DNA of 37,228 nt, from assembly GCA_035575035.1 (NCBI GenBank), contig DATLYH010000249.1, forward strand, positions 1 to 37,228, in the 5' to 3' direction. This document shows positions 1 through 8,746 of the stretch, in pieces; the first letter of the stretch is position 1; the number at the start of each line of letters is the position of its first letter. Source of the DNA: DATLYH01 sp035575035. Lineage in GTDB: Bacteria; Planctomycetota; Planctomycetia; Gemmatales; Gemmataceae. The position numbers and the translations under genes are program-made. Below the pieces are notes generated by a model. That model searched no databases, was not told where the DNA came from, and saw only the letters and a program-made list of their open reading frames with translations.

Positions 1-224
1 TATACGCCGGGCCTCCGGCATCGGTTCGCCCCCACCGAACCGAGGAAGCCGCGGCCCAACCTGCCCGTTCCAGGAAACCGGCAGGAAGTGTCATTGTCAG
101 TCGCTGGCTGGCCTTTTGCAAGACCGCTCCCCGCGCTGGCCTCACGCCCCGCCAGCGTCTTCCCGCAGGTTCGCCATTTCCGCGACAATAGGGGGCCGCC
201 TGCCGCTGCCCGGGCATACGTTGT
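1..224. other. Non-coding edge region with a small hairpin
   Basis: No convincing gene is visible. A perfect 7-bp stem (CGGTTCG at 22-28 with CGAACCG at 36-42, 7-base loop) could end a transcript or be part of a short repeat. The ATPase or binding protein that should partner the neighbouring permease is not here. Confidence 0.4.
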
Positions 225-1292
225 TCAAACCTTCGCCCCGTCGTGCTTCACCACCTCGGGGCCGCGCCGGCGCCAGAGGTGTGCCAGCAGCGGCGACAAC
301 CGGCGCCGTAGCGGCTCGACCGCCATCGACAGGAAGAAGAGCACCACCGCCGACACAATCATCGTGCCGCCGATGCCGAACTGGATCGGGTCACGAGGGT
401 TGTTCGGGTTAGGGAAGGTCACCTGGTAGCTGAGCCAGACCCCGAAGACGCTGATGAGCAGGCAGAGGACGATCGTCCCCCAGAAGAGCTGCCGCATGTT
501 CCTCGCCACGTTGCCGACCGTGGCCGCCGGCACGATCAGTAGTGCGTTGATCAAGAGCACCCCGACTGTCTTCAAACAGACGTTGACGATCAGGGCCAGC
601 AGGACGATGAAGGCGTAGTTGCACAGCCGGACTCGGACCCGCCGCGAGCGGGCCAGGCTGGCGTTGAAGCTGGTGAACACCACGTCGTTGTACATCCAGA
701 CCAGCAGGGCCGCGGTGATGGCCACCAGTACGAACAGGAATACCAGATCCCCGGCCGAGACCGTGACCGGGTCGCCGAAGAGGAAGTCCTCGAGGTTGAA
801 CAGCCGCCGGCTGCGGATCACCTTGCGCAAGAGGGCGGCGAAGCCGATCGCCCCGGCGAAGAAGACGCCGATGACCGTGTCGCTGGCCAGGTTGGTCTGC
901 TCCCGCACCCAGGCGATGCCGACCCCGACCACGATGCCGAAGACGATCATGATCGGCGTAACCAGCGCCCAGAACTGCTGCTCGTCACGGACCCCACTCA
1001 GCAGCGCGAACAGGAAGCCAAGCGCGATGCCAGCGAAGGCGCAGTGGGCCAGGGCGTCGCTGAAGAAGGCCATACGGTTGCCCACAACCAGCGAGCCGAC
1101 CGCCCCGCAAACCAGACTGGCCAACAGCACTGCCAGCAGACTGCGGACCTGGAAGTCCAGACTGAAGTAGGACCACTCCGGCCACAGGGCCGTGAATTCC
1201 CGAATCAGCCGGTCCAGCCAGTGCACGTCCTCCTGCGCCCCGAAGAGAACGGCCAGCACGCCCACCGCCTGCGCCAGCCAGCAAGTCGCCAT
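225..1292 (-). CDS. Metal ABC transporter permease (ABC-3 / ZnuB-MntB type)
   Basis: Inner-membrane permease of the ABC-3 family, which imports zinc, manganese or iron together with an ATPase and a binding protein. The 355-residue product has about eight hydrophobic segments. Its early stretch, with VGNRMAFFSDALAHCAFAGI, is the family's typical signature just after the first helices. It is longer than the usual 270-300 residues because of an N-terminal extension and a basic C-terminal tail. The ATG at 1292 was chosen because a GAGAGGGTGAG stretch lies directly upstream; the open frame reaches 1508 but that extension is unlike the family. No ATPase or binding-protein gene is adjacent, so partners must lie elsewhere or beyond the window edge. 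The metal cannot be read from the sequence. Confidence 0.85.
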   Translation of the reverse strand: MATCWLAQAVGVLAVLFGAQEDVHWLDRLIREFTALWPEWSYFSLDFQVRSLLAVLLASLVCGAVGSLVVGNRMAFFSDALAHCAFAGIALGFLFALLSGVRDEQQFWALVTPIMIVFGIVVGVGIAWVREQTNLASDTVIGVFFAGAIGFAALLRKVIRSRRLFNLEDFLFGDPVTVSAGDLVFLFVLVAITAALLVWMYNDVVFTSFNASLARSRRVRVRLCNYAFIVLLALIVNVCLKTVGVLLINALLIVPAATVGNVARNMRQLFWGTIVLCLLISVFGVWLSYQVTFPNPNNPRDPIQFGIGGTMIVSAVVLFFLSMAVEPLRRRLSPLLAHLWRRRGPEVVKHDGAKV

Positions 1293-1336
1293 GCTCACCC
1301 TCTCTCGGATCGATACGTGCCCCAGGAATCGTTCGC

Positions 1337-1367
1337 CTTGACGGCCGCCCTGGTTTACCATCATAAC
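1337..1367. promoter_or_regulatory. Candidate divergent promoter/operator between permease and MFS genes
   Basis: On the plus strand TTGACG (1338-1343) is followed after 18 bases by CATAAC (1362-1367). On the minus strand TATGAT (1360-1365) is a good -10 match about 70 bases before the permease ATG. They overlap in GTTTACCATCATAAC (1353-1367), an imperfect dyad that could be a metal-regulator site. The positions are seen; the regulatory role is inference. Confidence 0.3.
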
Positions 1368-1427
1368 ACCAGCGGCCGTTGCGGACAGCGGCCCCCTCAC
1401 CCCGACCTCGCCCCGGACCGGCCACCT

Positions 1428-2898
1428 ATGGGTTGGATCAAGCAGGCTGTTAACCGGCCGGTTCACACCGGCCGCTCGCCTTCCGCCCCGCCAATACGGC
1501 CCACCCACCGGCGCTACGTCTTCCTGTTCTACGCGGCGGCGTTGTCGCTGGTGCTGTACCTGGACCGGATCTGCATCGCCGAGTCAGCGGACGATATTGT
1601 CAAGGTGCTCGGCCTCGACCCGGTGCAACGGGGCTGGATGTTCACCGCCTTCACCCTTGGCTACATGCTTTTCGAGGTGCCGACTGGGGCATGGGGCGAT
1701 CGCTATGGGCCGAAGCGGGTGCTGTGCCGGATCGTCCTCTGGTGGTCGCTGTTCACGGCCCTGACCGGCTGCATCACGGCGTTCACGCTTGACAGCAGCC
1801 TGACATTCCTCGGCGTGCCGCTGCTGCTTGACGGATTCATACTGCTGCTGGTGATCCGTTTTCTATTCGGGGCAGGGGAGGCGGGGGCCTACCCGAACAT
1901 CGCCAAGTGCTCGTCACGGTGGTTCCCGGTGCGCGAGCGCGGCCTGGCCCAGGGAGTGGTAGCGACGGCGGGCCGGCTCGGCGGCGGCATCGCTTCGGCA
2001 GTGACCATCGCGGTGACGGCCTTCGTCAACGAACGGCTCTGGCCGGGCATGGGCTGGCGCGTGACGTTCTGGCTGTTCGGCCTGCTCGGTGTCGTCTGGG
2101 TGGTGGCGTTCGCCTGGTGGTTTCGCAACGACCCTGCCGAGCACCCAGCGGTCAACGCCGCCGAGCTGGCCCTCATCGAAGAGGACAGGGCAGGGGAGAG
2201 GGCGGAAGCCGGTACTCACCTGTCCGGCACGCCGTGGCGGGCGATGCTGACCAGCGGTAACCTGTGGGCCTACTCGGCGATGGCTTTCTGTAGTGCGTTT
2301 GTGGTCTACCTCTATTTCACGTGGTTCCCGACCTACCTGCGGCAGCGGCATGACGTGCCGCGCGAGACGTGGGGGTGGGTGGCCGGCCTGCCGATGATCT
2401 GCGGCGCCATCGGCTGCACCCTGGGCGGCCTCTGCACTGATTGGCTGGTGCGCCGGACCGGCAGCCGCCGCTGGGGCCGGCGCATCATGGGCCTGGTAGG
2501 CAAGGGGGGGCGGCGGGCTACTGCTCTTCGCCGGAGCAAGCGTGGACAACCCGGTGCTGGCGGTGGCGCTGATCGCCCTGTCGGCCTTCACCAGCGACCT
2601 GGCCCTGGCGGCCCACTGGGCGGTCTGCACCGACGCGGGCGGCCGGTTCGTCGGCACGATCTTCGGCTTCATGAACACGGTGGCCGCGATCGGTGCGGCG
2701 CTGTCGCCGGTCCTGGCAGGCTATCTATTGGGGTGGCTTTCGCCGGAAGTCGCCGGCGTCCCCATCGACCCGGCCGCCCGCGAGCACGCCTGGAACGTGG
2801 TACTCTATGTTTTCGCGCTCACGCTGGCGATCGGCTCACTCTGCTGGCTCCGTATTGACGCCGAGGAGTCAATGGTCGGTGAGCGGCCGGCGCAGTAG
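1428..2898 (+). CDS. MFS transporter, frameshifted at a G7 run
   Basis: Major facilitator superfamily carrier resembling the anion:cation symporter group (hexuronate, glucarate, phosphate-type substrates). Helix 1 carries LYLDRICIAESADDI. The loop after helix 2 has GAWGDRYGPKRV, matching the MFS G-x-x-x-D-R-x-G-R/K-R motif. The reading frame from ATG 1428 breaks at seven Gs (2504-2510). Removing one G joins it to the frame ending at 2898, which supplies the last helices (ALSPVLAGYLLGW onward), giving a full-length protein of about 489 residues. The break is either a sequencing or assembly slip or a real recent mutation. Codons for about residues 8-18 lie in a dispersed repeat (1448-1479), so the N-terminus is uncertain. 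No ribosome-binding site is obvious. Confidence 0.75.
1448..1479 (-). repeat. Inverted single copy of the 18.5-kb GC-rich repeat
   Basis: This 32-base stretch is the reverse complement of 18481-18512 with one mismatch. It contains the palindromic core TTAACCGGCCGG and ends in a GCTCGC block. It lies across the 5' end of the MFS coding region. Confidence 0.75.
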
Positions 2899-2915
2899 CG
2901 AGCAGGGCAGGGGGG

Positions 2916-4358
2916 TCAACGCGCGCCGGCCATTGCGGGACGCGGCGCCGGCGAGCTGTCCTTGATCAATGCTGTCAACAGCCGGTGCATCAAGGTCATC
3001 GCTTCCCTGGCCTCCGCCTCGGTGATGACCAGCGGCGGGGCGATGCGCACGACTTTCTTCGCCAGCGGGCCGAGCAGGTGGATGCCGTCGCGGGATTCGG
3101 GCGCTGAAGCTCCCGGCTCGCCCAGGTAGCAGGCCAGCACCGCGGCGTTGGCCCAATCGGCGGCGGTGCGGCCGGCGTGGTCGGCAAACTCCACTCCCCA
3201 AACCATGCCGCCTTTTTCCCCGCGGACGTGGGCCACAAACGGCAGCTCCTTCAGCCGTACCAGTCCCTCCTCGATCACCGCCGATGCCCGGCGGCATGGG
3301 CCAAGCACGTCGCGGGCAGCGAACTCGTCCAGCGTTGCCAGCACCGCCGCGCAGCAGAGCGGATTGGCGCTCCAGGTGTCGGAACCCTCACCATAGTCGA
3401 GGCTGGCGAAGATGTCGGCCCGGCCGACAGCCGCCGCCACCGGCACGCCGTTGCCCAGGCCCTTGCCCAGTACCACGATGTCCGGCTCCAGACCGTAGGT
3501 TTCGAAGGCGAACAGCTCGCCGGTCCGGCCGAAGTTGGACTGCACCTCGTCGAGGATGAAAACGATGTCGTGCGCGCGGCAGAAAGCTTGCAGCATTTGC
3601 AGGTATGCTTTCGGCGGATGGAACGAGCCGCCGCCGCCGAGGTACGGCTCGGTGATCAGCACCCCTAGGCGAAGGCCGAACTGGTGGTACAGCGCTTCCA
3701 GCTCGCGGCGATAGGGGGTGGGATCGAAGGGGCGGTCGCGCAGGCTGACATCGATGCACTCGGCCATCGGGAAGCTGATGAAGCGGACGCGCGGATCGCG
3801 GTCGCGGTCGGTCTCGCAGCCGGTCACCGCGCCGGCCAGCCCTTTCTTGCCATGGAAGCCGTAGCGCGTGGCGATGATGATGTCTCGTGTCCGGTCGCGG
3901 GCCAGGGCGGCCCAGAGCGCCTTCTGGATCGCCTCGGAACCGGAGGCGGCCCAGAAAACCTGTTCCAGCCGCCGTCCGCCCGGCCGGCCTTGCAGCAGCC
4001 CGGTCAACCGACGGCAGGCTTCCGTCTCCACCGGGGTGATGGCGTTGTACGCGGTCATTGGCAGGGCGCCGAAGTAATCAGGTGAGGGGACGCGAAGATC
4101 AGGCGCTGGCCAGCCCATGTACGCTGCGAACCGCCGCATCCATGAGCTGGGGTTGTGCCCGAGGTTGGCCACCAGCACGCCGGAGGTGAAGTCATACAGC
4201 CGCCGGCCTTCGGGGGTCCAATGGTAGATGCCGGCGCTCTTGGCCAGCACCGCCTGGGTCGGCGTGTAAGTACGAAGGCTTTTCGGCTCCAGGGAGGCGA
4301 CCTGGTCGCGGGCGGCGTTGGAAGCGGCTTCGTGGGGGTGGTGCAGTGGTGCGGTCAT
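2916..4358 (-). CDS. Class III (PLP-dependent) aminotransferase
   Basis: Fold-type I, class III aminotransferase of 480 residues, the family's normal size. PLP-phosphate contact is at ASGSEA (138-143). The cofactor-ring motif FILDEVQSNFGRTG (267-280) has Asp270 and Gln273. The Schiff-base lysine is Lys299 in VVLGKGLGNGVP. The class includes ornithine, acetylornithine, GABA and omega-amino-acid aminotransferases; substrate cannot be told here. ATG 4358 is preferred over a TTG at 4397. It follows the broken oxidoreductase gene by 52 bases and a kinase before that, all on the minus strand, so the three are probably co-transcribed. An oxidoreductase plus aminotransferase pair would fit amino-sugar or amino-alcohol metabolism, but this is inference. 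Confidence 0.88.
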   Translation of the reverse strand: MTAPLHHPHEAASNAARDQVASLEPKSLRTYTPTQAVLAKSAGIYHWTPEGRRLYDFTSGVLVANLGHNPSSWMRRFAAYMGWPAPDLRVPSPDYFGALPMTAYNAITPVETEACRRLTGLLQGRPGGRRLEQVFWAASGSEAIQKALWAALARDRTRDIIIATRYGFHGKKGLAGAVTGCETDRDRDPRVRFISFPMAECIDVSLRDRPFDPTPYRRELEALYHQFGLRLGVLITEPYLGGGGSFHPPKAYLQMLQAFCRAHDIVFILDEVQSNFGRTGELFAFETYGLEPDIVVLGKGLGNGVPVAAAVGRADIFASLDYGEGSDTWSANPLCCAAVLATLDEFAARDVLGPCRRASAVIEEGLVRLKELPFVAHVRGEKGGMVWGVEFADHAGRTAADWANAAVLACYLGEPGASAPESRDGIHLLGPLAKKVVRIAPPLVITEAEAREAMTLMHRLLTALIKDSSPAPRPAMAGAR

Positions 4359-4410
4359 GAGGTCGGGTTGCTCCGGGCTGGGAGACCACTGGTGCAATCG
4401 TTTATACCAA

Positions 4411-5885
4411 TCAAACGCGGCCTGGGTAGAGAACCACCGGCTCGGCCTGCCCCGGCGCGTGGAGCACCAGGCCGCCGTGCCGGTCGTTGACAGTCACGAC
4501 ACAGCCGGGCTGGCCGGCCGCGTGCCGGGCCAGGATTGCCTCCAGCGCCTGGACCACAGCCACCGTGTTGCGGTCGGCCGACAGGTCGTTATAAGCAAGG
4601 GCCCGCATCTGCTCCAGTCGTTCGTGCCGTTTCTCCGGCGGACCGCCAAACTCAACGAACGCCACCTCCTCGAAGAACCGGCGCAGGACCTCGATGCCGT
4701 AGCCGCGCTGTGAGCGCTCGCCCCACGGCTCCAGGAAGGTGCCGTTGTAATGGTGGTTCGGGGTGATTTTCAGTTCCAGGGGAGTGCGTCCCTCGACCGT
4801 CACCTCGACACCGCGCTTGCGCTGGTGGGCGTTCCAGACGCCGTTGTCGAAGCGGAATTGCACCTCCTGCTCGACATAGCCGGGGAAGTTGTCCGGCGTC
4901 ACCCAGCTGGTATGGATGTCAAACGCCGCTTCCCGGCCGTCGGGATAGGCGTAGACCACCTGCAACTGGACCGAATCCCAGGTCGGGCCATCGGCCGGCC
5001 CCACCAGGCCGCGCTGCCCCGTGGCGCTGACTCGGGCCAGCCGCCATGCCACCCCCTCACCCCTACCCCTCTCCCCCTTCGAGGGGGAGAGGGGAGAGCT
5101 ACTTGCTCCCCTGGCCCCCGCTTCGGGAGAGAGGGGAGAGCTACTTGCTCCCCTGGCCCCCGCTTCGGGAGAGAGGGGAGAGCTACTTGCTCCCCTCGCC
5201 CCCGCTTCGGGGAGAGGGGCGGGGGGTGAGGGGGACTGAACGTGAAGTCAATGAGTTTGATGTAATGGACGGCGACATAAGTGCCGGGGTTGCGGCCGGT
5301 GATCCACTCGGCGAACTGACTGCCGCTGATCTGCTTTGGCTCCAGCAGGCTGCAGTAGCCGTTGTTCACATGCTGGAGCACGCCGTCCACCACATGGGTG
5401 CGGAGCTTCTTGTGGTCGGGGTCGGCCAGTTTGTGATAGACCACCTTGGCCAGGACCTCCTGGCGGCGGGCCAGGGCTTCCAACTCGTCCAACTCCTGCA
5501 GTCGGAGAACGGACGGCTTCTCAATCAGGACGTGCTTGCCGGCGGCCAGGGCCAGGCGGGCCGGCTCAAAGTGGCGGTCGTCCGGCGTGGCGATACAGAC
5601 CGCATCGACGCCGTGAGCCAGCAGCCGGCTGACGGCATCCGCACCGCTGAAGTTGGCGAAGTCGGCGATCCGGCCGGCAGCGCTGCGCTTGTAGCGCTCG
5701 GCGCGGGTGCCGGTCCGGCTGGCGGCAGCGGCCAGCTCCACATCGACCAGGCCGAAATCGCGCCGGTACAGTCCCTCGCTGTGGAGCTGCTCGAACAGCG
5801 GCCGGTAGGTCTCATCGAAGATCATGCCGAAGCCGACCATGCCGGCCCGAAGGCGGTGTTGGGTGAGGTTCGCTGGTGTGTGCAT
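4411..5885 (-). pseudogene. Gfo/Idh/MocA family oxidoreductase interrupted by a repeat insertion
   Basis: NAD(P)-dependent oxidoreductase of the glucose-fructose oxidoreductase/inositol dehydrogenase/MocA family. The N-terminal part from ATG 5885 has the Rossmann motif GMVGFGMIFDET, then CIATPDDRHFEPA and the family's EKP motif in HVLIEKPSVL. After ...HYIKLIDFTF the frame runs into a C/G-rich palindromic element (5052-5234). The rest of the catalytic domain, from RLARVSATGQRGLVGP to the stop at 4411, is in another frame. Restoring continuity requires removing a length equal to two modulo three, about 185 bases, close to the 183-base element. As given the protein is truncated with a repeat-coded tail. 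Both halves are otherwise intact and show no other stops, suggesting a recent insertion or an assembly error in the repeat. Upstream and downstream neighbours are a kinase and an aminotransferase on the same strand. Confidence 0.75.
5052..5234. repeat. Palindromic C/G-rich element with an internal 42-bp tandem repeat
   Basis: The ends are inverted copies (CCCCCTCACCCC at 5052-5063, GGGGTGAGGGGG at 5223-5234). A near-palindromic core CTCCCCCTTCGAGGGGGAG follows the left end. A 42-base unit containing GAGAGCTACTTGCTCCCCTG is repeated three times (landmarks at 5097, 5139, 5181). The same family appears as a simple hairpin at 22240-22300. It interrupts the oxidoreductase gene. Confidence 0.85.
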
Positions 5886-5944
5886 GGGGATTAAGATAGC
5901 GGCCGGCCGAGCAGAAGGCATCATCGGTTTGGCCGCGAGTCCTC

Positions 5945-7282
5945 TTACCCCCGCCCCATCAGGTAAGCACGCAGGTCGCGGAAGATCCGGTCGCAGAAGG
6001 CCTGCCATTGGGGGTCGGCGGCCTGCTTCCGGCCCCGCTCGGGCCGCAGCAGGACGGTCAGCTCCAACAGGTTCTGGGGGCTGGAGCCTTTCTTCTTCAT
6101 GTGCAGCTCCATCTCGGTCGGGTGGTCCACGGCCGGCGCCTCAGCCTTTTTCAGCTTCAGCCAGGAGAGGAGTTTGGTTCCCGAGGCGGAGGCGGCCTCG
6201 CGCCGTTCCCCCAACCGCACCCGGATCATGCCGGGGACGCTCTCGACCGCCTCGCCACCGATGTCGTCCACAAAGCCGCGGAGTTTCACCACCGCGATCT
6301 TCTCCGGCATGTACGCCTCTAGGCGGCGCACCACCGTGTTTGGATCAATGGTCATCGGAACGGCCGGCTCATCCGGTTGGGCCTCCGACGGTGGGACAGG
6401 GGCCGGCTGGTCGATCGGCTCCTTAAGGAGTTTTTGTCCCAGCGCCCGCTCGTAGCGCTCCGCCAATTCGCGGGCGCTCTGCGGCCGCTCCACCGGATAC
6501 TTGCCCAGGCAGGACCGCACCACTGCCTCGATCCCCGGCGGCACACACCCCCCCATCTCGGCCAGCGTCGGCGGCCGCTGTTCGGTGTGGGCCTGGAGCA
6601 GCTCCGGCACTGTCCCCTCGAACGGGAGTCGGCCGGTCAGGAGCTGGAAGAGGATCACGCCCAGGCTGTAGATGTCGGCCCGATGGTCCACCGGGTCGCG
6701 GCGGATCTCCTCGGGCGACATGTATTCGGGGGTGCCGGCGGCGTAGTCGTGGCCGGTCCGGGCGAGTTGCTCCAGCGGGATGTACAGCGCCGTGGTCAGT
6801 TGCGCCAGCCCGAAGTCCATTACCTTGACCTTCTCGGCGGCGGTATCCGGGTGGAGCACCATCAGGTTGCCCGGTTTCAGATCGCGGTGGGTGATCCCCT
6901 GGTTGTGGGCGGCCTGAAGCACCCGGCAGATCTGGACCAGGAGCCGACCCACCCGGAGCGGACTGAGTCGGCCGTAACGCTTCAACAGATCGTCAAGGGT
7001 GATCCCCTGGATGTACTCCATGACGATGCACGGCCCCTGTGGGTCGGTGGCTGAGGCGTCAAGGAGGGTGACGGCGTTGGGGTGCTGGAAGCGCTTCAAC
7101 AGCATCAGTTCGCGCTGAAAGCAGTCGCGGAACCGGGGATTGGCGGTCAGGTGCTCCTGCAAGACCTTGACCACCACCTGCTGGCCGCTGTTCAAGGCCC
7201 GCGCGAGATAGACCCGACTGGTGCCGCCTTCGCCCAGCAAACGGATGGCCTGGTAGCGGCCCAGGAAGAGGCGCTGCTCCAT
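5945..7282 (-). CDS. Serine/threonine protein kinase, soluble, with C-terminal extension
   Basis: Hanks-type kinase of 445 residues. Visible motifs: glycine loop LLGEGGTSRVY (15-25), ATP lysine Lys39 in VVVKV, catalytic HRDLKPGN (132-139), DFG (156-158), SPE (189-191) and DIYSLGVILFQLLTG. The catalytic residues are all present, so it should be active. No signal peptide or membrane helix follows the kinase domain. The last ~120 residues, after a Pro/Glu-rich linker, form an unrecognised domain that may be regulatory or bind a partner. ATG 7282 has a GGAAGA ribosome-binding site just upstream; the open frame continues to 7330 without support. It heads a minus-strand run with the oxidoreductase (59 bases downstream) and aminotransferase. 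A large inverted repeat lies upstream of its start. Confidence 0.9.
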   Translation of the reverse strand: MEQRLFLGRYQAIRLLGEGGTSRVYLARALNSGQQVVVKVLQEHLTANPRFRDCFQRELMLLKRFQHPNAVTLLDASATDPQGPCIVMEYIQGITLDDLLKRYGRLSPLRVGRLLVQICRVLQAAHNQGITHRDLKPGNLMVLHPDTAAEKVKVMDFGLAQLTTALYIPLEQLARTGHDYAAGTPEYMSPEEIRRDPVDHRADIYSLGVILFQLLTGRLPFEGTVPELLQAHTEQRPPTLAEMGGCVPPGIEAVVRSCLGKYPVERPQSARELAERYERALGQKLLKEPIDQPAPVPPSEAQPDEPAVPMTIDPNTVVRRLEAYMPEKIAVVKLRGFVDDIGGEAVESVPGMIRVRLGERREAASASGTKLLSWLKLKKAEAPAVDHPTEMELHMKKKGSSPQNLLELTVLLRPERGRKQAADPQWQAFCDRIFRDLRAYLMGRG

Positions 7283-7409
7283 GATTCTTCCCGTGGCTGA
7301 AAGGTTGCGGGGACTTCGCCGGTCCACCATCCAACTTTAGGTCGCGGTTGCCCCGTCTGCCACTGCGACGGCCGTTTCTGTCCCGGCCCGAAATAGCTGG
7401 CCTGAAGTG

Positions 7410-7506
7410 AACATAAGAGCCATTATCAGACGTTGGCCTGGCCAACCCCGGGGTTGCAACCCCAAGGCTGGGGGTCGCTGCAACGTCCGATAATGGCCGT
7501 TATGTT
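7410..7506. repeat. 97-bp element with 26-bp terminal inverted repeats
   Basis: The arms at 7410-7435 and 7481-7506 pair at 23 of 26 positions (shared blocks AACATAA, GCCATTATC, GACGTTG). The GC-rich centre holds a smaller palindrome CAACCCCGGGGTTG. The arms are AT-richer than the surroundings. It lies after accA (stop 7547) and before the kinase gene, so it could fold as a terminator, but its size and symmetry suit a MITE-like or REP-like mobile element. Confidence 0.8.
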
Positions 7507-7546
7507 TAATTGAGGAACCGGGTCGAAGTGCCGGCGCCGACGCCGT

Positions 7547-8569
7547 TTACGCCTGGGAACCCTCACGGATGGGCTTGGCAGAGGGGGTGGGTTCGGCCTC
7601 GGCCAATCGGCCTTCGAGGAAGACGCCCATTCGCCGGTACTTCTGGTAGCGCTGCTCCAATAGCTCGTCCACCGGCTGGTGGCGCAGGTCGCGGAGGTAG
7701 CGCAGCAGGTAGGCCTTCAGGATGTTGGCCATCTCGCGGTGGTCGCGGTGGGCGCCGCCGAGCGGCTCCGGGATGATGTCATCAATGATCCGCAGCCGGA
7801 ACAGGTCGCGTGCCGTCAGCTTCAGGGCCTCGGCGGCGAGCGGCTTGGTCTCGTCGTTGGCCTCGCGCCAGAGGATGCCGGCGCAGCCCTCGGGGCTGAT
7901 CACCGAGTAGTAGGCAAACTCCAGCATGGCGATGCGGTCGCCGATGCCGATGCCCAACGCCCCGCCCGACCCCCCTTCACCGATGACCACACAGATGATC
8001 GGCGTCGGCAGGCGCGACATCTCCAGGAGGTTGGTGGCGATCAGCTGGGCCTGGCCGCGCTCCTCCGCCCCGATGCCGGGGTAGGCGCCGGGCGTGTCGA
8101 TCAGGCAGATGATCGGCAGGTGGAACTTGGCCGCCAGCCGCATCTTGTTCAGGGCCTTCCGGTACCCCTCCGGGTGGGCGCAGCCGTAGAGGCACTCGTT
8201 GCGCTCCTGGACCGTGTGCCCCTTCTGGTGGCCGACCAGCATGACCCGGTAATCGCCCAGGCGGGCGAAGCCGGTGCGTATGGCCCGATCGTCGCCGAAG
8301 GCCCGGTCGCCGTACAGTTCCACGAACTCGTCGAAGATCAGCTCGACGTAGTCCATGGTCTGCGGCCGGTCCCGGCAGCGGGCAACCTCGACGATCTGCC
8401 AGGCGGTCAGATTGCTGTAGATTTTGCGCTTGAGGTTCACCAGCTCCCGGCGCATCCGGCGGACTTCGTCGAGACTGGTGAGCTGGCCGTTGACGTTGGC
8501 CTCCAGCTTGGCCAGCAGGTCCTCCATCTCATAGATCTCTTTCTCGAATGACAGCCGTTGCGGAGGCAT
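7547..8569 (-). CDS. accA: Acetyl-CoA carboxylase carboxyltransferase subunit alpha
   Basis: AccA forms with AccD the carboxyltransferase that moves the carboxyl group from carboxybiotin to acetyl-CoA, giving malonyl-CoA for fatty acid synthesis. The 340 residues match the family in length. The N-terminal helical part has FEKEIYEMEDLLAKLE, then an AR..RP..MDYVELIF-type segment and GDRAFGDDRAIRTGFARLG. The crotonase-fold core carries LIDTPGAYPGIGAEERGQ and VIGEGGSGGALGIGIGD, whose backbone amides form the oxyanion holes, then SVISPEGCAGILW. A strong AGGAGG site (8579-8584) fixes ATG 8569. No accD is in the window. It follows a membrane kinase gene by 177 bases with a hairpin between, so it may have its own promoter. 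Confidence 0.97.
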   Translation of the reverse strand: MPPQRLSFEKEIYEMEDLLAKLEANVNGQLTSLDEVRRMRRELVNLKRKIYSNLTAWQIVEVARCRDRPQTMDYVELIFDEFVELYGDRAFGDDRAIRTGFARLGDYRVMLVGHQKGHTVQERNECLYGCAHPEGYRKALNKMRLAAKFHLPIICLIDTPGAYPGIGAEERGQAQLIATNLLEMSRLPTPIICVVIGEGGSGGALGIGIGDRIAMLEFAYYSVISPEGCAGILWREANDETKPLAAEALKLTARDLFRLRIIDDIIPEPLGGAHRDHREMANILKAYLLRYLRDLRHQPVDELLEQRYQKYRRMGVFLEGRLAEAEPTPSAKPIREGSQA

Positions 8570-8621
8570 CTGCTTATCCTCCTGTGAAGGTCCGACGCCC
8601 GCCCGTCCATGAACGGCCCAG

Positions 8622-8651
8622 GCCGGGGAGCAGCCGGTCGGCTTCCCCGGC
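8622..8651 (-). terminator. Candidate hairpin between kinase and accA genes
   Basis: GCCGGGGA (8622-8629) pairs with TCCCCGGC (8644-8651), an 8-bp GC stem with a 14-base loop. There is no clear T-run on the minus strand, so a terminator role for the upstream kinase transcript is only possible. Confidence 0.3.
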
Positions 8652-8746
8652 GCGAGGACACCCGGAGGCCCGGGAAAGGAGGTGGGGCTCTTAAAACGGA
8701 GAGTTTAGCAGGTTGGGCGGAAACTTCCAGACGAAGCACCGGCCAG

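Noticed and set aside
5095..5220. Possible CRISPR or satellite coding for a repeat protein
   Set aside because: Only three tandem 42-base units inside a palindromic element, and the coded sequence merely extends a broken oxidoreductase frame.
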